Assembly (NCBI GenBank): GCA_902624045.1 | Contig: CACNVX010000001.1 | Span: 62,001 to 126,000, forward strand | Length of the DNA: 64,000 nucleotides | From: an uncultured Pelagibacteraceae bacterium | GTDB lineage: Bacteria; Pseudomonadota; Alphaproteobacteria; Pelagibacterales; Pelagibacteraceae | Direction: 5' to 3' | The notes under the pieces: model-generated | What the model was told of the DNA's origin: nothing | What the model saw: only the letters and a program-made list of their open reading frames with translations | Database searches by the model: none | Shown: positions 28,364 to 38,588 of the stretch, one piece after another | Numbering within the stretch: the first letter of the stretch is position 1 | Layout: each line of letters starts with the position of its first letter | Program-made: the position numbers and the translations under genes

Positions 28364-29781
28364 TTGAAATAATTTTTAACTCTGTCAATAGTTTTTTGAT
28401 TTAACTGAACTTGATATTTACTAGTTAACAATTGATCATAAGCAGCTAAAATACTTTTTCTTGTATTGGTAAATTCATTTTGTACAAAATTTTTATAATC
28501 TTCATCTTCTTTGTTAAATTGATTTTTATTAGAACCAATTATTTTTACTAAATAAATTTTATTTTCACTACTATTAACCAAAGCAAACGAGTTTATGGGT
28601 AGGGCGAAAAGCATTTTTATTGAGTTAATTTCAAAAAGTTTATTGTCATTAACAGATTTTATAGAGTCGTATTTTGCACCATTGCCAACTAATTCATTAA
28701 ATTTATTGTTATCAAATTTTTTATCCTGTATTTCTTGAAAAATTTTTCTATTAAAATCAAACTTTCCTTTTTGGTATACCAATTCCCTTACTTCAGAATT
28801 TGTTTTATCATCATTCAAATTTGGAGCTCTATCGTATTCTTTTTCGATATTATAAAGTAAAAAATTATCTCCACTTTCAATTAAATCTATCTTTGTTGAT
28901 TTTTTTGAAAAAATTAAACTCTCATTTTGCTGTTCATTACCATCAAGACTAAATTCATTTACCTCAATAACATTAATATCTAAATCTTCTATTAGAGAAT
29001 CAAACGAATTACCCTGAGAGATGTTGTTTTCAATTTTGTCTATTTTGTCAAAGAATTCTTGATTAAATTCCTCTACACCAATTAAATTTTTTGGATTTAA
29101 GATTACATATTTAAAGTCAATATATTCTCTTTTTAATTGATCTTTATTTTCTTCTATAAATTTTTGAATATCAGCCTGAGTATAATCGTCTTTAGTTTTA
29201 TATAGATTTTCCATATCAAAATATTCGATTTCCAAAGTTTTGTTATTTTCCTCGAATTTTTTATCTATTAAAAATCTTGGTGTAATTGTTCCTGCTCCAA
29301 TAAAATCAAACAGATGTTTCTGTAGTTCTCTATTCTTTAATTTTATTTCAAACATTTGAGCAGAAATATTATTTGAAAGCAAAAATTTTTCGTACTTAAT
29401 TCTCTGAAAAACACCACTTTCATCTTGAAAGTTTTTATTTTCCTTAATTGTCTTCAAAATTGTTTTTTCATTAATTGAAATATTAAAATCTTTAACTTCT
29501 AAATCAATTAGTGTTGTTGATATTAATCCTGATAAAAGTTCTTCGATAATATTGTTGTCAAGGTTATTTCTAATTGCATCTGCTGAAATCCCACTTTCAT
29601 TTACATAATCCATAAAATCTTGTGTAGTTATATTAGTCTTATTTATTTTTGCTATATTGTTTTGATTGTTAGTACTAAATCCTCCTCCAAAACCTCCAAA
29701 GCCAAATGCGATAATAATTATTACAATTAAAACCAAACCTCCGAATTGTTTCCAGCCTAAGTTTTTAAGTTTTTCAATCAT
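28360..29781 (-). CDS. ppiD: PpiD/SurA-type membrane-anchored periplasmic chaperone
   Basis: Probably a folding helper for secreted proteins at the Sec translocon. Seen: one N-terminal membrane helix (about residues 14-34, hydrophobic and Gly/Phe-rich), then the SurA N-terminal-like domain (NIAKINKTNITTQDFMDYVN) and a long soluble C-terminal part. The parvulin catalytic domain is weak, so isomerase activity is doubtful. 473 aa, shorter than the roughly 620 aa of E. coli PpiD. In many alphaproteobacteria this gene sits between tpiA and trpE, as here. Confidence 0.82.
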   Translation of the reverse strand: MIEKLKNLGWKQFGGLVLIVIIIIAFGFGGFGGGFSTNNQNNIAKINKTNITTQDFMDYVNESGISADAIRNNLDNNIIEELLSGLISTTLIDLEVKDFNISINEKTILKTIKENKNFQDESGVFQRIKYEKFLLSNNISAQMFEIKLKNRELQKHLFDFIGAGTITPRFLIDKKFEENNKTLEIEYFDMENLYKTKDDYTQADIQKFIEENKDQLKREYIDFKYVILNPKNLIGVEEFNQEFFDKIDKIENNISQGNSFDSLIEDLDINVIEVNEFSLDGNEQQNESLIFSKKSTKIDLIESGDNFLLYNIEKEYDRAPNLNDDKTNSEVRELVYQKGKFDFNRKIFQEIQDKKFDNNKFNELVGNGAKYDSIKSVNDNKLFEINSIKMLFALPINSFALVNSSENKIYLVKIIGSNKNQFNKEDEDYKNFVQNEFTNTRKSILAAYDQLLTSKYQVQLNQKTIDRVKNYFK

Positions 29782-29837
29782 AACGTTATAAATTTATTGA
29801 TCTGTAAAAAACAAATCTATAGATTAAAAAGTCAATT

Positions 29838-30578
29838 ATGACAAATAAATATATATATTTTGTAGCTAATTGGAAAATGTTTGGTGATTTAAAAACTCTA
29901 AATTCACTTGATAAGGTAATAAAGTTTTCAAAAACCAGTAAAAAAAATAAGTTTAGAATAATTTATTGTCCCCCTAGCACTCTAATTCGACCTTTATCAA
30001 AACGACTAAAAAAAACTAAAATAGAAATAGGTGCTCAAAATTGTCATCAAAGCTATGACTTTGGAGCAAACACAGGCCAGATAAATTCTAAAATGCTTAA
30101 AAGTGTGGGTGCAAAATATGTCATTATTGGTCACTCAGAAAATAGACAATTAGGAGAGGATGATAAATTGATCAATTTAAAAATTAAAAGTGCATTAAAA
30201 GCTGGTTTAAAAATTATTTTCTGTATTGGTGAAACATTAAGAGAAAAAAGAAATAAAAAAACTAATCAAGTCTTAGCAAAACAAATAAAAAATGGATTAA
30301 GTTCAATAAATAATAAATCAAAAATATTTATAGCCTATGAACCTGTGTGGTCGATAGGATCTGGTTTAATCCCAAAATCTGAAGATCTAAAAAATTCAAT
30401 TGCTTTCATAAAAAGTAAATTTGGTAAAAAATCCCCAAAAATTTTGTATGGCGGATCTGTAAATGGTAACAACATAGACAAATTAAAAATTATTACTGGC
30501 ATAAATGGTTTTTTAGTAGGTAGTGCCTCACAAAATTCAAAGAAATTTATTGATATAATTAAAAAATCCATTAATTAG
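29838..30578 (+). CDS. tpiA: Triosephosphate isomerase
   Basis: Interconverts dihydroxyacetone phosphate and glyceraldehyde 3-phosphate. Seen: VANWKMFGDL with the substrate lysine, AQNCHQ, the catalytic histidine in VIIGHSENR, and the catalytic glutamate in IAYEPVWSIGSG, with loop 7 LYGGSVNGNN. 246 aa is normal. Divergent from ppiD with a 56-base gap that should hold both promoters. Confidence 0.96.
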   Translation: MTNKYIYFVANWKMFGDLKTLNSLDKVIKFSKTSKKNKFRIIYCPPSTLIRPLSKRLKKTKIEIGAQNCHQSYDFGANTGQINSKMLKSVGAKYVIIGHSENRQLGEDDKLINLKIKSALKAGLKIIFCIGETLREKRNKKTNQVLAKQIKNGLSSINNKSKIFIAYEPVWSIGSGLIPKSEDLKNSIAFIKSKFGKKSPKILYGGSVNGNNIDKLKIITGINGFLVGSASQNSKKFIDIIKKSIN

Positions 30579-30584
30579 ACCCAC

Positions 30585-30884
30585 ATGGAAACATTATTAC
30601 TTGTAATTAACATAATACTTGCTGTTATTCTGGTTTTATTAGTTTTATTACAAAAATCAGAAGGCGGAGCATTAGGTATTGGCGTCTCGCAGGAAAATTT
30701 TATGTTATCTAGATCAGCAGGCAGCTTTATGACAAAAGCTACTGCAATTATAGCCACACTTTTTATTATTTGCAGTTTAGCTCTTACAATTATTTCAAGA
30801 TCAGAACTTACCCCTACAGGCTCAGTATTGGATACTATTGAGGAAAAAACTGAAGATACACCTTCAATTCCAGAAAATAATTAA
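30585..30884 (+). CDS. secG: Preprotein translocase subunit SecG
   Basis: Small Sec translocon subunit. Seen: two membrane helices (about residues 4-24 and 50-72), the conserved LVLLQKSEGGALGIG and a Ser/Met-rich stretch, then an acidic tail. 99 aa is normal. The tpiA-secG-pyrG order is standard in proteobacteria. Confidence 0.92.
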   Translation: METLLLVINIILAVILVLLVLLQKSEGGALGIGVSQENFMLSRSAGSFMTKATAIIATLFIICSLALTIISRSELTPTGSVLDTIEEKTEDTPSIPENN

Positions 30885-30928
30885 TTAATCCTTTTCAATT
30901 CTTTTTTTATTCGCTATAAGATACTTCC

Positions 30929-32545
30929 ATGGCGCGATATATATTCGTAACTGGCGGCGTGGTTTCATCTTTAGGCAAAGGTCTCTCTTCAGCATCCCTA
31001 GCATATTTATTACAATCAAGAGGTTATAAAGTTCGTTTAAGAAAATTAGATCCCTATCTAAATGTTGATCCAGGAACAATGAGCCCATTCCAGCATGGTG
31101 AAGTATATGTAACCGATGATGGAGCTGAAACAGATTTAGATCTCGGTCATTATGAGAGGTTTTCTGGAGTAACAGCTAAAAAATCAGACAATATTACTAC
31201 AGGTAAAATTTATAATGATGTTCTAAAAAAAGAACGAAAAGGGGAATATTTAGGCAAAACAGTTCAAGTCATCCCTCATATAACTGATCGGATTAAACAG
31301 TTTATAAAAAATGATTCATCCAAAGAAGATTTTGTAATTTGTGAAATTGGTGGAATAGTGGGGGATATTGAGAGTTTACCATTTGTAGAAGCAATAAGAC
31401 AATTTGCAAACGACGTTAGTAAAAAGAATGCATTATTCATTCACTTAACATTAGTGCCATACTTGAAAGCATCTGATGAAATAAAAACTAAGCCAACTCA
31501 ACATTCAGTTAAAGAATTAAGAAGCATTGGTATACAGCCAGATATAATAATTTGTAGATCTGAAAGACCTATACCCTTAGATCATAGAAAGAAAATTTCA
31601 TTGTTTTGTAATGTAGATATTAAAAATGTAATTGAAACAGTTGATGTTAAAACTATTTATGAAGCACCGATTAGTTTTTTTAATCAAAAATTAGATATTC
31701 AAGTTTTAAATTATTTTAAATTAAGATCAAAAAAACCTGCAAATTTGAAACCTTGGAAAAAAATTACAAAAGTTATCTTACAAAATAAAAAACAAGTTAA
31801 TATAGCAATAATTGGTAAGTATGTAGAACTAAAAGATGCATACAAATCTTTGGATGAAGCACTTACTCATGGAGGTATTAATAATAATATTAAAGTTAAC
31901 TTAGTAAGAATTGACTCAGAAAAATTAAAAGTTTCTGAGATTAAGAAAAAACTTAATAATATTTCAGGAATTTTAATTCCAGGTGGATTTGGCAAAAGAG
32001 GAACAGATGGTAAAATCGAATCTATAAAATATGCTAGAAAGAATAAAATCCCTTTTTTTGGTATTTGTTACGGAATGCAAATGGCAATAATTGAATTTGC
32101 TAGAAACCAATTAAATTTAAAAAAAGCAACATCAAGTGAATTCAATAAGAAAGGTTTGCCTATTATAGGTCTTATCAATGAGTGGACAAAAAATGGTATA
32201 AAAATGAAAGGCACTGATAAAAATCTAGGTGGTACGATGAGACTTGGTTCTTATGATGCAAAATTAAAGGAAAATTCAAAAATAAGAAAAATTTACAAAG
32301 CAAGATTAATAAAAGAAAGACATCGACATAGATATGAAGTTAACATTGCCTTCAAAGACAAATTTGAAAAAAAAGGTATGATTTTTTCAGGATTATCACC
32401 AGATAATAAGCTTCCAGAGATTATAGAGTTAAAAAATCATCCTTGGTTTATAGGTGTTCAATTTCATCCAGAATTTAAATCTAGACCTTTGGCACCTCAT
32501 CCTTTATTCTCATCATTTATCAAGGCAGCAAAAAATCATAAATGA
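30929..32545 (+). CDS. pyrG: CTP synthase
   Basis: Makes CTP from UTP with glutamine nitrogen. Seen: [20 protein letters not shown] (ATP loop), [21 protein letters not shown], and the glutamine amidotransferase half with [19 protein letters not shown] (nucleophile Cys; Tyr where Leu is usual) and [11 protein letters not shown]. 538 aa is normal. A TATAAG box sits only 8 bases before the ATG, so a leaderless or near-leaderless transcript is possible. It overlaps kdsA by 4 bases. Confidence 0.97.
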   Translation: MARYIFVTGGVVSSLGKGLSSASLAYLLQSRGYKVRLRKLDPYLNVDPGTMSPFQHGEVYVTDDGAETDLDLGHYERFSGVTAKKSDNITTGKIYNDVLKKERKGEYLGKTVQVIPHITDRIKQFIKNDSSKEDFVICEIGGIVGDIESLPFVEAIRQFANDVSKKNALFIHLTLVPYLKASDEIKTKPTQHSVKELRSIGIQPDIIICRSERPIPLDHRKKISLFCNVDIKNVIETVDVKTIYEAPISFFNQKLDIQVLNYFKLRSKKPANLKPWKKITKVILQNKKQVNIAIIGKYVELKDAYKSLDEALTHGGINNNIKVNLVRIDSEKLKVSEIKKKLNNISGILIPGGFGKRGTDGKIESIKYARKNKIPFFGICYGMQMAIIEFARNQLNLKKATSSEFNKKGLPIIGLINEWTKNGIKMKGTDKNLGGTMRLGSYDAKLKENSKIRKIYKARLIKERHRHRYEVNIAFKDKFEKKGMIFSGLSPDNKLPEIIELKNHPWFIGVQFHPEFKSRPLAPHPLFSSFIKAAKNHK

Positions 32546-33366
32546 GTAGCATTAAAGTAAATTGTGGAAATATAGAAATTTCAAATGATAATAAAATTTG
32601 TGTTATTGCCGGGCCCTGCCAACTTGAAAGTGAACAACACGCAATGGAAATGGCAGGAAAAATTCAAGAAATAACTAAAAAATTGGGACTTGGGTTTATT
32701 TATAAAACCTCATTTGATAAAGCTAATAGAACCAGTTTGAAAGGGAAAAGAGGCGCAGGTCTTGAAGCATCATTGCCAGTTTTTGATAAAATTAAAAAAG
32801 AATTCAATGTTTCAATTTTGACTGATATTCATAATGCTGAACAATGTTCTAGAGTAGCAAAACATGTTGATATAATTCAGATACCAGCTTTCTTATGTAG
32901 ACAAACAGATTTACTAATTGCTGCAGCAAAAACAAATAAAATTATTAATGTTAAAAAGGGTCAGTTCTTAGCACCATGGGACATGGTTAATGTAACAAAA
33001 AAAATTTCAGAATCCGGAAATCAAAATATTTTAGTAACTGAAAGAGGAGCGAGCTTTGGTTACAATACTTTAGTATCTGACATGAGATCTATACCTATTA
33101 TGGCAAAGAATGGTTATCCTGTAATTTTTGATGCAACACATTCAGTACAACAACCAGGCGGACATGGCGATTCTTCTGGTGGACAAAGAGAATTTGTAGA
33201 ATACTTATCAAGAGCAGCAGTAGCTGTTGGTGTTGCAGGAGTATTTATTGAAACCCATCAAGATCCAGACAATGCACCTTCTGATGGACCAAACATGGTA
33301 CCATTGAATAAATTAGAGAATCTATTAAAACAATTAAAGGATATAGATAATCTGATTAAAAAATAG
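32542..33366 (+). CDS. kdsA: 3-deoxy-8-phosphooctulonate synthase (KDO-8-P synthase)
   Basis: Condenses phosphoenolpyruvate with arabinose 5-phosphate, feeding the KDO sugar of lipopolysaccharide. Seen: [54 protein letters not shown], and [17 protein letters not shown] [11 protein letters not shown]. 274 aa is normal. Together with the lpx genes it shows the cell builds KDO-lipid A. It ends at the GTG start of eno. Confidence 0.96.
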   Translation: MSSIKVNCGNIEISNDNKICVIAGPCQLESEQHAMEMAGKIQEITKKLGLGFIYKTSFDKANRTSLKGKRGAGLEASLPVFDKIKKEFNVSILTDIHNAEQCSRVAKHVDIIQIPAFLCRQTDLLIAAAKTNKIINVKKGQFLAPWDMVNVTKKISESGNQNILVTERGASFGYNTLVSDMRSIPIMAKNGYPVIFDATHSVQQPGGHGDSSGGQREFVEYLSRAAVAVGVAGVFIETHQDPDNAPSDGPNMVPLNKLENLLKQLKDIDNLIKK

Positions 33367-34622
33367 TGAGCAAAATTTTAAAAGTAAAAGCACGTCAAGT
33401 ATTTGACAGCAGAGGAAATCCAACTATAGAGGCAGAAGTTTACATCAAAAATAATAGTGCATCTGCTATTTGTCCATCAGGTGCTTCCACTGGAACTTTT
33501 GAAGCTTTTGAAAAAAGAGATAAGAGTAATAAACGTTATTTAGGAAAAAGTGTTTTAAATGCAGTTAATTTAGTTAACACAAAAATTTCTAAAACACTAA
33601 AAGGACAAAGTATTCACAACCAAGAAAGAATTGATGCGTTGCTAATCAATCTCGATGGTACTAGACAAAAAACTAAGTTGGGTGCTAATTCGATGTTGGC
33701 TGTTTCTATGGCTGTTAAAAAACTTTCAGCTAAAGCAAAAAAAAAGCCTTTATATAAAACTTTTTTCAAAAAAAATAATTTTCATTTACCATATCCATTA
33801 ATGAATATTATTAATGGTGGAGCCCACGCAAATAATGGTCTTAGAATTCAAGAATTTATGATCAGACCAGATTGTGCAAAAAGTTTTTCTGAAGCTATGA
33901 GAATTTGTTTTATAGTCATTAAAAACTTAAGAAAATTGATTAAAGATAAAGGTCTATCAACATCTGTAGGAGATGAAGGTGGATTTGCCCCAATGATTAA
34001 CAGTAATAATCAAGCACTTGATTTGATTGTCACTGCAATTAAAAAATCTGGATTTATTAATGGTAAAGATGTTTCAATTTGTTTAGATGTGGCTGCTAAT
34101 GAATTATTTAAAAAAAATAAATATTCAGTGCATTCAAAAAGTTATATTTCAGTAGAAAAAACCATTAAGGAATATAAAAAGATAATAAAAAAATATAAAA
34201 TCAAATCTATTGAAGATCCCTTTGCAGAAAATGACTGGTTAGCGTGGAACAAATTAATGAAATCAACTAAAAAGGTTCAAATTGTTGGAGATGATTTGTA
34301 TGTAACAAATCTTGAAAGATTAAAAAAAGGATTCTTGAACATTTCATCAAATTCTATTTTAATAAAGCTAAATCAAATTGGCACTGTTTCAGAGACAATC
34401 GATGTAATTAAATTTGCTCAAACTATTGGTTATAAAACTATTATTTCTCATAGATCTGGTGATAGTGAAGACACATTTATTGCTGATTTAGCAGTAGGAA
34501 CTAACTCAAATCAAATTAAAACAGGATCGTTAGCTAGATCTGAAAGGGTTGCAAAATATAATCAATTGATACGTATAGAGGAAGAGCTTGGAAAAAAAGC
34601 CAAGATGAATAAAATCGATTAA
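33366..34622 (+). CDS. eno: Enolase
   Basis: Converts 2-phosphoglycerate to phosphoenolpyruvate. Start is GTG at 33366, overlapping the kdsA stop by one base. Seen: ARQVFDSRGNPTIEAEV, GGAHANNGLRIQEFMI, VGDEGGFAP, LDVAANE, IEDPFAENDW, GDDLYVTN, and SHRSGDSEDTFIADLAV. 418 aa is normal. Very Lys-rich compared with typical enolases, in line with the AT-rich coding of the region. Confidence 0.96.
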   Translation: MSKILKVKARQVFDSRGNPTIEAEVYIKNNSASAICPSGASTGTFEAFEKRDKSNKRYLGKSVLNAVNLVNTKISKTLKGQSIHNQERIDALLINLDGTRQKTKLGANSMLAVSMAVKKLSAKAKKKPLYKTFFKKNNFHLPYPLMNIINGGAHANNGLRIQEFMIRPDCAKSFSEAMRICFIVIKNLRKLIKDKGLSTSVGDEGGFAPMINSNNQALDLIVTAIKKSGFINGKDVSICLDVAANELFKKNKYSVHSKSYISVEKTIKEYKKIIKKYKIKSIEDPFAENDWLAWNKLMKSTKKVQIVGDDLYVTNLERLKKGFLNISSNSILIKLNQIGTVSETIDVIKFAQTIGYKTIISHRSGDSEDTFIADLAVGTNSNQIKTGSLARSERVAKYNQLIRIEEELGKKAKMNKID

Positions 34623-34924
34623 TGCTTCGATTAATAAAAAGAAACTATTATCTATTAATATCTCTTTTTCTAATTTTATATTTTAGTTTTAATTTAATGT
34701 CTGGTGAAAGGGGTCTTTTTTCATACATAGATAAGAAAGAGATTTTGTCTGACTTGAAAAATCAAGAATTATCCTTAACTAGTAGTATAAAAGATATTAA
34801 TCGTAAAAATTCATTATTAAGTAACAATCTAGATTTGGACTTTATAGAAATTTTAATTAGAGAACGGTTCTTATTTGGAAAAGAAAATGAAACAATTTAT
34901 ATTATAAAAAAGAATGAAAACTAA
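34622..34924 (+). CDS. ftsB: FtsB/DivIC-like septum formation initiator protein
   Basis: Small bitopic division protein. Seen: an N-terminal membrane helix (about residues 10-27), [12 protein letters not shown], a coiled coil rich in Leu/Asn, and a C-terminal [17 protein letters not shown] motif typical of the family. 100 aa is normal. It stands between eno and lipA, where alphaproteobacteria usually have ftsB followed by the pyruvate dehydrogenase genes; here its end overlaps lipA by 11 bases. Confidence 0.85.
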   Translation: MLRLIKRNYYLLISLFLILYFSFNLMSGERGLFSYIDKKEILSDLKNQELSLTSSIKDINRKNSLLSNNLDLDFIEILIRERFLFGKENETIYIIKKNEN

Positions 34925-35858
34925 AGTTAGGCATCCTGAAAAAGTAAATAAACCTATAAACCCAATTAAAAAAAAACCTGATTGGATAAGATCAAAATTA
35001 TCAAACAGTAGGGAGTTTTTTTTAACCAAAACAGTAGTCAATCAAAACAATTTAGTAACTGTTTGTCAGGAAGCTAATTGTCCAAACATAACTGAATGTT
35101 GGAGCAAGAGACATGCAACATTTATGATTATGGGAGATACGTGTACAAGAGCGTGTGCTTTTTGTGACGTAAAGACAGGTAAACCTGAAAGTTTAGATCC
35201 ATTTGAACCCTATAAAATTTCTAATGCTGTAAAAAAATTAAATCTAAAACATGTTGTTATTACTTCAGTAGATAGAGATGATCTTGATGATGGTGGATCA
35301 AATCATTTTTATAAAGTAATCGAAGCTACACGTAAAAGAAATCCGAAAACTTCTATTGAGGTTTTAACACCAGATTTCCTAAGAAAAGGTGAAGCATATA
35401 AAAAACTTCTAGAGGCTGACTTAGATGTTTTCAACCATAACATTGAGACTGTCCCACGTCTTTATCTGAAAGTAAGACCTGGTGCGAGATATTTTGGATC
35501 TTTAGAGCTTTTAAAAAATGTAAAAAAATTTAATAAAAAAGTATTTACAAAATCTGGGTTAATGGTTGGTCTTGGTGAAGAGAAAGATGAATTAATTCAA
35601 GTAATGGATGATTTGAGATCGGCAGAGGTAGACTTTTTAACTATAGGTCAATATTTGCAACCTTCACCTAAGCATCATCCATTGAGCAGGTATTATCATC
35701 CAGATGAATTTAAAGATTTAGAAAATATTGCTAAAACCAAAGGCTTCTTATTAGTTTCATCTTCACCATTAACCAGGTCATCATATCATGCGGACGAAGA
35801 TTTTGCTAAATTACAAAAAAATAGATTAGAATTAATCAATGCCCAAAGCTTCAGTTAA
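34914..35858 (+). CDS. lipA: Lipoyl synthase
   Basis: Radical SAM enzyme that inserts sulfur into octanoyl groups on 2-oxoacid dehydrogenases and the glycine cleavage H protein. Seen: the auxiliary cluster motif [13 protein letters not shown], the radical SAM motif [38 protein letters not shown], and [13 protein letters not shown] near the C terminus. 314 aa is normal. Confidence 0.97.
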   Translation: MKTKVRHPEKVNKPINPIKKKPDWIRSKLSNSREFFLTKTVVNQNNLVTVCQEANCPNITECWSKRHATFMIMGDTCTRACAFCDVKTGKPESLDPFEPYKISNAVKKLNLKHVVITSVDRDDLDDGGSNHFYKVIEATRKRNPKTSIEVLTPDFLRKGEAYKKLLEADLDVFNHNIETVPRLYLKVRPGARYFGSLELLKNVKKFNKKVFTKSGLMVGLGEEKDELIQVMDDLRSAEVDFLTIGQYLQPSPKHHPLSRYYHPDEFKDLENIAKTKGFLLVSSSPLTRSSYHADEDFAKLQKNRLELINAQSFS

Positions 35859-36294
35859 GAGATTAATTGAATGTAAAAAAGATCAACTTGTTGATTTAGT
35901 ACTTGATATTGAAAAATATCCAGAATTTGTTCCATTTTGTTTGGCATCACATGTTTACGAGAGAAACAATAAGGGAGATCATACATTCATAATTGCTGAT
36001 CTTACAATTGGCAAAGGTCCTTTTAAAGACACTTATAAAAGTGATGTTAGATTTGATAAAGAGAAAAGTATTATAAATGTAACAAATATTGGCGGCCCAT
36101 TAAACCATCTTAAAAATAATTGGAAATTTGTAGAATCTGACAACAGCACTGAAATTTTGTTTGATATAGACTTTGAAATTGAAAATAAATTTCTTAATCT
36201 AGTAATGACAAAGTCTTTTCAGTATGGACTTAATAAAATAGCAGATGCATTTCAAGAAAGAGCTCAGAAATTGTATCAATTTAATAAAAGTTAA
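35839..36294 (+). CDS. RatA/Coq10-like START-domain protein
   Basis: Helix-grip fold protein of the COQ10 family; homologues are variously named RatA toxin or ubiquinone-binding protein. In alphaproteobacteria it follows lipA, as here, and a role in quinone handling is more likely than toxicity. Seen: [17 protein letters not shown] (family signature), [24 protein letters not shown] and [16 protein letters not shown]. 151 aa is normal. No antitoxin-like gene is adjacent. It overlaps lipA by 20 bases. Confidence 0.85.
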   Translation: MPKASVKRLIECKKDQLVDLVLDIEKYPEFVPFCLASHVYERNNKGDHTFIIADLTIGKGPFKDTYKSDVRFDKEKSIINVTNIGGPLNHLKNNWKFVESDNSTEILFDIDFEIENKFLNLVMTKSFQYGLNKIADAFQERAQKLYQFNKS

Positions 36295-36307
36295 ATAAAG
36301 GAAATTT

Positions 36308-36523
36308 ATGAAAAATGTAGAAAAAAAAAGGCACTTGGCTAAAACTATAACATGGAGAATTATAGCTAGTGCAGATACTTTTTTAATAGCATGGTTAATC
36401 ACAGGTCAATTTGATTGGGCTGGAGCAATTGCTGGATTTGAAGTGATAACAAAAATGTTCTTATATTATTTCCACGAGCGGGCATGGTATAAATTTAGTA
36501 AATTTGGAGTAAGTAGAAAATAA
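36308..36523 (+). CDS. DUF2061 small membrane protein
   Basis: 71 aa protein matching the DUF2061 pattern: KRHLAKTITWRIIASADTFLIAW and a C-terminal YYFHERAWYKFSKFG. Two short membrane helices are visible. Function unknown; in some bacteria the domain is fused to adenylylsulfate kinase or lies near sulfur genes, but no sulfur gene is next to it here. Ribosome binding site AAAGGAAA precedes the ATG. Confidence 0.88.
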   Translation: MKNVEKKRHLAKTITWRIIASADTFLIAWLITGQFDWAGAIAGFEVITKMFLYYFHERAWYKFSKFGVSRK

Positions 36524-36530
36524 ATTAATA

Positions 36531-37313
36531 TTAATGTATCTTTAGGTTTTCAATAATCTGATCATGTATCAAAGCATTACTTGCCAAAATATCTGAGTTT
36601 TTTATTGTCCAACTTTTACCATTTGGTTGAGTTATTTTGCCTCCAGCTTCTTTAACTATAAGCACACCAGAACACATATCCCATAAATTTAAATTTCTTT
36701 GCCAAAAAGCATCAGTTTTACCGGATGCTACTAAAGTTAAATCAATTGCGGCTGATCCTGTGCACCTAAAGCCAGAACATTTTTTTGCTATATTATCTAT
36801 CTCAGATAAATAATTTTTATATCCTCGATTAGCATGTGGTATTGTCGCTCCAATTAAGCAGTTATCAATAAAATTTTTTTTTGATACCATTATTTTCTTG
36901 TCATTACACCAAGAACCTTTACCTTTAGATGCAAAGTAAAACTCATTTGAAATTGGATTAAATATAATTCCATCAGTAATTTCATTTTTATAAATTCTGC
37001 CAATCACTATTCCAAGAGCAGGTAACCCGTGAATAAAGTTTGTAGTTCCATCAATTGGATCAATAACTATAGTCTCGTCATTACCTTTTAATGGATCAGA
37101 CTCCTCAGTAATATATGAAGAGTTTGGAAAATGTTTTTTTAATATTTTAATTAGAATATTTTCAGTTTCCAAATCCGTTGAGGTAACAAAGTCGCCCAAA
37201 TCTTTTGACTGAACCTTTGCCTCTGAAATTTTTCCAAACTCTTTAATAATTAATTTACCTGCTTCCCTAGCAGCATCTTCAAATATTTCTACTATTTCAG
37301 ATTTTTTAGACAT
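36531..37313 (-). CDS. suhB: Inositol monophosphatase family protein
   Basis: Mg-dependent phosphatase for inositol phosphate or similar sugar phosphates. Seen: YITEESDPL, the metal motif IDPIDGTTNFIHGLPALG, and LWDMCSGVLIVKEAGG with the third metal site. 260 aa is normal. Its E. coli relative SuhB also binds the transcription antitermination complex. Convergent with the DUF2061 gene; divergent from the Fbp-type transporter. Confidence 0.9.
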   Translation of the reverse strand: MSKKSEIVEIFEDAAREAGKLIIKEFGKISEAKVQSKDLGDFVTSTDLETENILIKILKKHFPNSSYITEESDPLKGNDETIVIDPIDGTTNFIHGLPALGIVIGRIYKNEITDGIIFNPISNEFYFASKGKGSWCNDKKIMVSKKNFIDNCLIGATIPHANRGYKNYLSEIDNIAKKCSGFRCTGSAAIDLTLVASGKTDAFWQRNLNLWDMCSGVLIVKEAGGKITQPNGKSWTIKNSDILASNALIHDQIIENLKIH

Positions 37314-37397
37314 AAAAAAAAATACAATTTATAGTTTAAATTAAAATAATCAAAACATGTAGATTTAATTAGATAATTTAGAATAATTACAATTAAC

Positions 37398-37426
37398 TTG
37401 TATACAACCTTTTATCTAGATAATAT
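37398..37426 (+). promoter_or_regulatory. Promoter with palindromic operator for the Fbp-type transporter
   Basis: TTGTAT (37398-37403), a 17-base spacer and TAATAT (37421-37426) form a good sigma-70 promoter. The -35 box is part of the perfect palindrome TTGTATACAA (37398-37407), the type of site bound by FadR-subfamily GntR regulators. A second perfect palindrome, TATCTAGATA (37413-37422), overlaps the -10 box; the two centres are 15 bases apart. No regulator gene is adjacent. This is the clearest operator-like site beside the lexA box. Confidence 0.6.
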
Positions 37427-37458
37427 TTTTTATTATGACGTTAACTGATGGAGGAAAA

Positions 37459-38571
37459 ATGACTAAAACTAAAATTATTAGTTTAATTACTTCTTTCTTT
37501 TTTGGGCTTACTTTATTGTTTCAGCCAGTCGTTTCATTTGCAATGACTTTAGATGAATTGATTGCAGCCGCTCAAAAAGAGGGTGAAGTAAACACATATT
37601 GGCATTCAAGTCGTATGGGCAAAAAAGTTGCAGCAGCTTTTGAAGCTAAATATGGAATTAAAGTAAATGCAACAAAAATGAAAGATTCTGAAATGACAGA
37701 GAGAATTGTTAGAGAGGTTTCTTCAGGAAATGTAATTGTTGATCTAGTTGGATACGATGATGGACCTTTTTTGGATACAGTTTTAACTCCAAAAGGAATG
37801 GTAGAAAATTACGTACCACCCTATCTTGCGAAAGACATACCCGCTGACAGTCAGAAACCATTGATTTACTTATGGCAACCATTTGTAATAGGTTATAATT
37901 CTGAAACATACGGAGCAAGTTGTCCAATAAAATCATTGTGGCAATTAACTGAAAAAGATTGGTCAGGAAGATTTCATATGTGGGATCCACGTATAGCCTC
38001 TTCTATGCTTCAAATGTTTTCAGCAATGGAAGATAGATCTGACGAATTAGCTGCTTCGTATAAAAAACACTATGGTAAAGATCTTAAAGTTTCAGAAGCA
38101 AATGCTGGATTAGAGTTTGTTAAAAGATTAGCTCAAAATAATCCTGTTTTGTATAATGAAGATTATGAAATTGCTGTAGCTGTTGGAACAAAAGGTCAAA
38201 GTAAAGCTCCTATAGGAATTTATTCTTTAGGTAGACATAGAGAAAATGCTAAAAAAAATCTAGCATTAGCTTTGTGCGAGGTAGAACCATTTAAGGGTTT
38301 AAATCAACCAACATATATGCAGATCGTAAAAGGTGCTCCTCATCCAAATGCAGCAAGATTACTTGCTTATTATGTCCTTACTCAGGAAGGCGCAAATCCT
38401 TGGGTTGGTGTAGTTGGGGCATATTCCTCAAATTCTTCTCTCGGATCAAGTCCAGATAACCCGTATCCTACAGCAGAAGCGTGGAAAGGTACTTTATTAG
38501 TATCTAATAATACCAACGTTGCTAAACGTAGAGCGGATCTAATGGATTTTTGGATAAAACATAGTAAATAG
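37459..38571 (+). CDS. ABC transporter substrate-binding protein, Fbp (iron(III)-type) family
   Basis: Periplasmic binding protein for the permease and ATPase that follow. I chose ATG 37459, which has a GGAGG ribosome binding site at 37450-37454 and gives a clean signal peptide (about 30 residues ending VSFA); an ATG at 37435 lacks one. The mature chain starts MTLDELIAAAQKEGEV, typical of the AfuA/FbpA-like class. The pair of tyrosines that bind iron in FbpA is not obvious, and two cysteines (in GASCPIK and LALCEVE) may form a disulfide. The ligand is therefore uncertain: ferric iron, or another anion such as a phosphonate. Less AT-rich codon use suggests high expression. Confidence 0.85.
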   Translation: MTKTKIISLITSFFFGLTLLFQPVVSFAMTLDELIAAAQKEGEVNTYWHSSRMGKKVAAAFEAKYGIKVNATKMKDSEMTERIVREVSSGNVIVDLVGYDDGPFLDTVLTPKGMVENYVPPYLAKDIPADSQKPLIYLWQPFVIGYNSETYGASCPIKSLWQLTEKDWSGRFHMWDPRIASSMLQMFSAMEDRSDELAASYKKHYGKDLKVSEANAGLEFVKRLAQNNPVLYNEDYEIAVAVGTKGQSKAPIGIYSLGRHRENAKKNLALALCEVEPFKGLNQPTYMQIVKGAPHPNAARLLAYYVLTQEGANPWVGVVGAYSSNSSLGSSPDNPYPTAEAWKGTLLVSNNTNVAKRRADLMDFWIKHSK

Positions 38572-38588
38572 TAAGTTAACTATAAATT

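Noticed and set aside
35839..36294. A toxin-antitoxin module based on the RatA name
   Set aside because: There is no partner antitoxin gene, and the location after lipA fits a conserved Coq10-like housekeeping protein.
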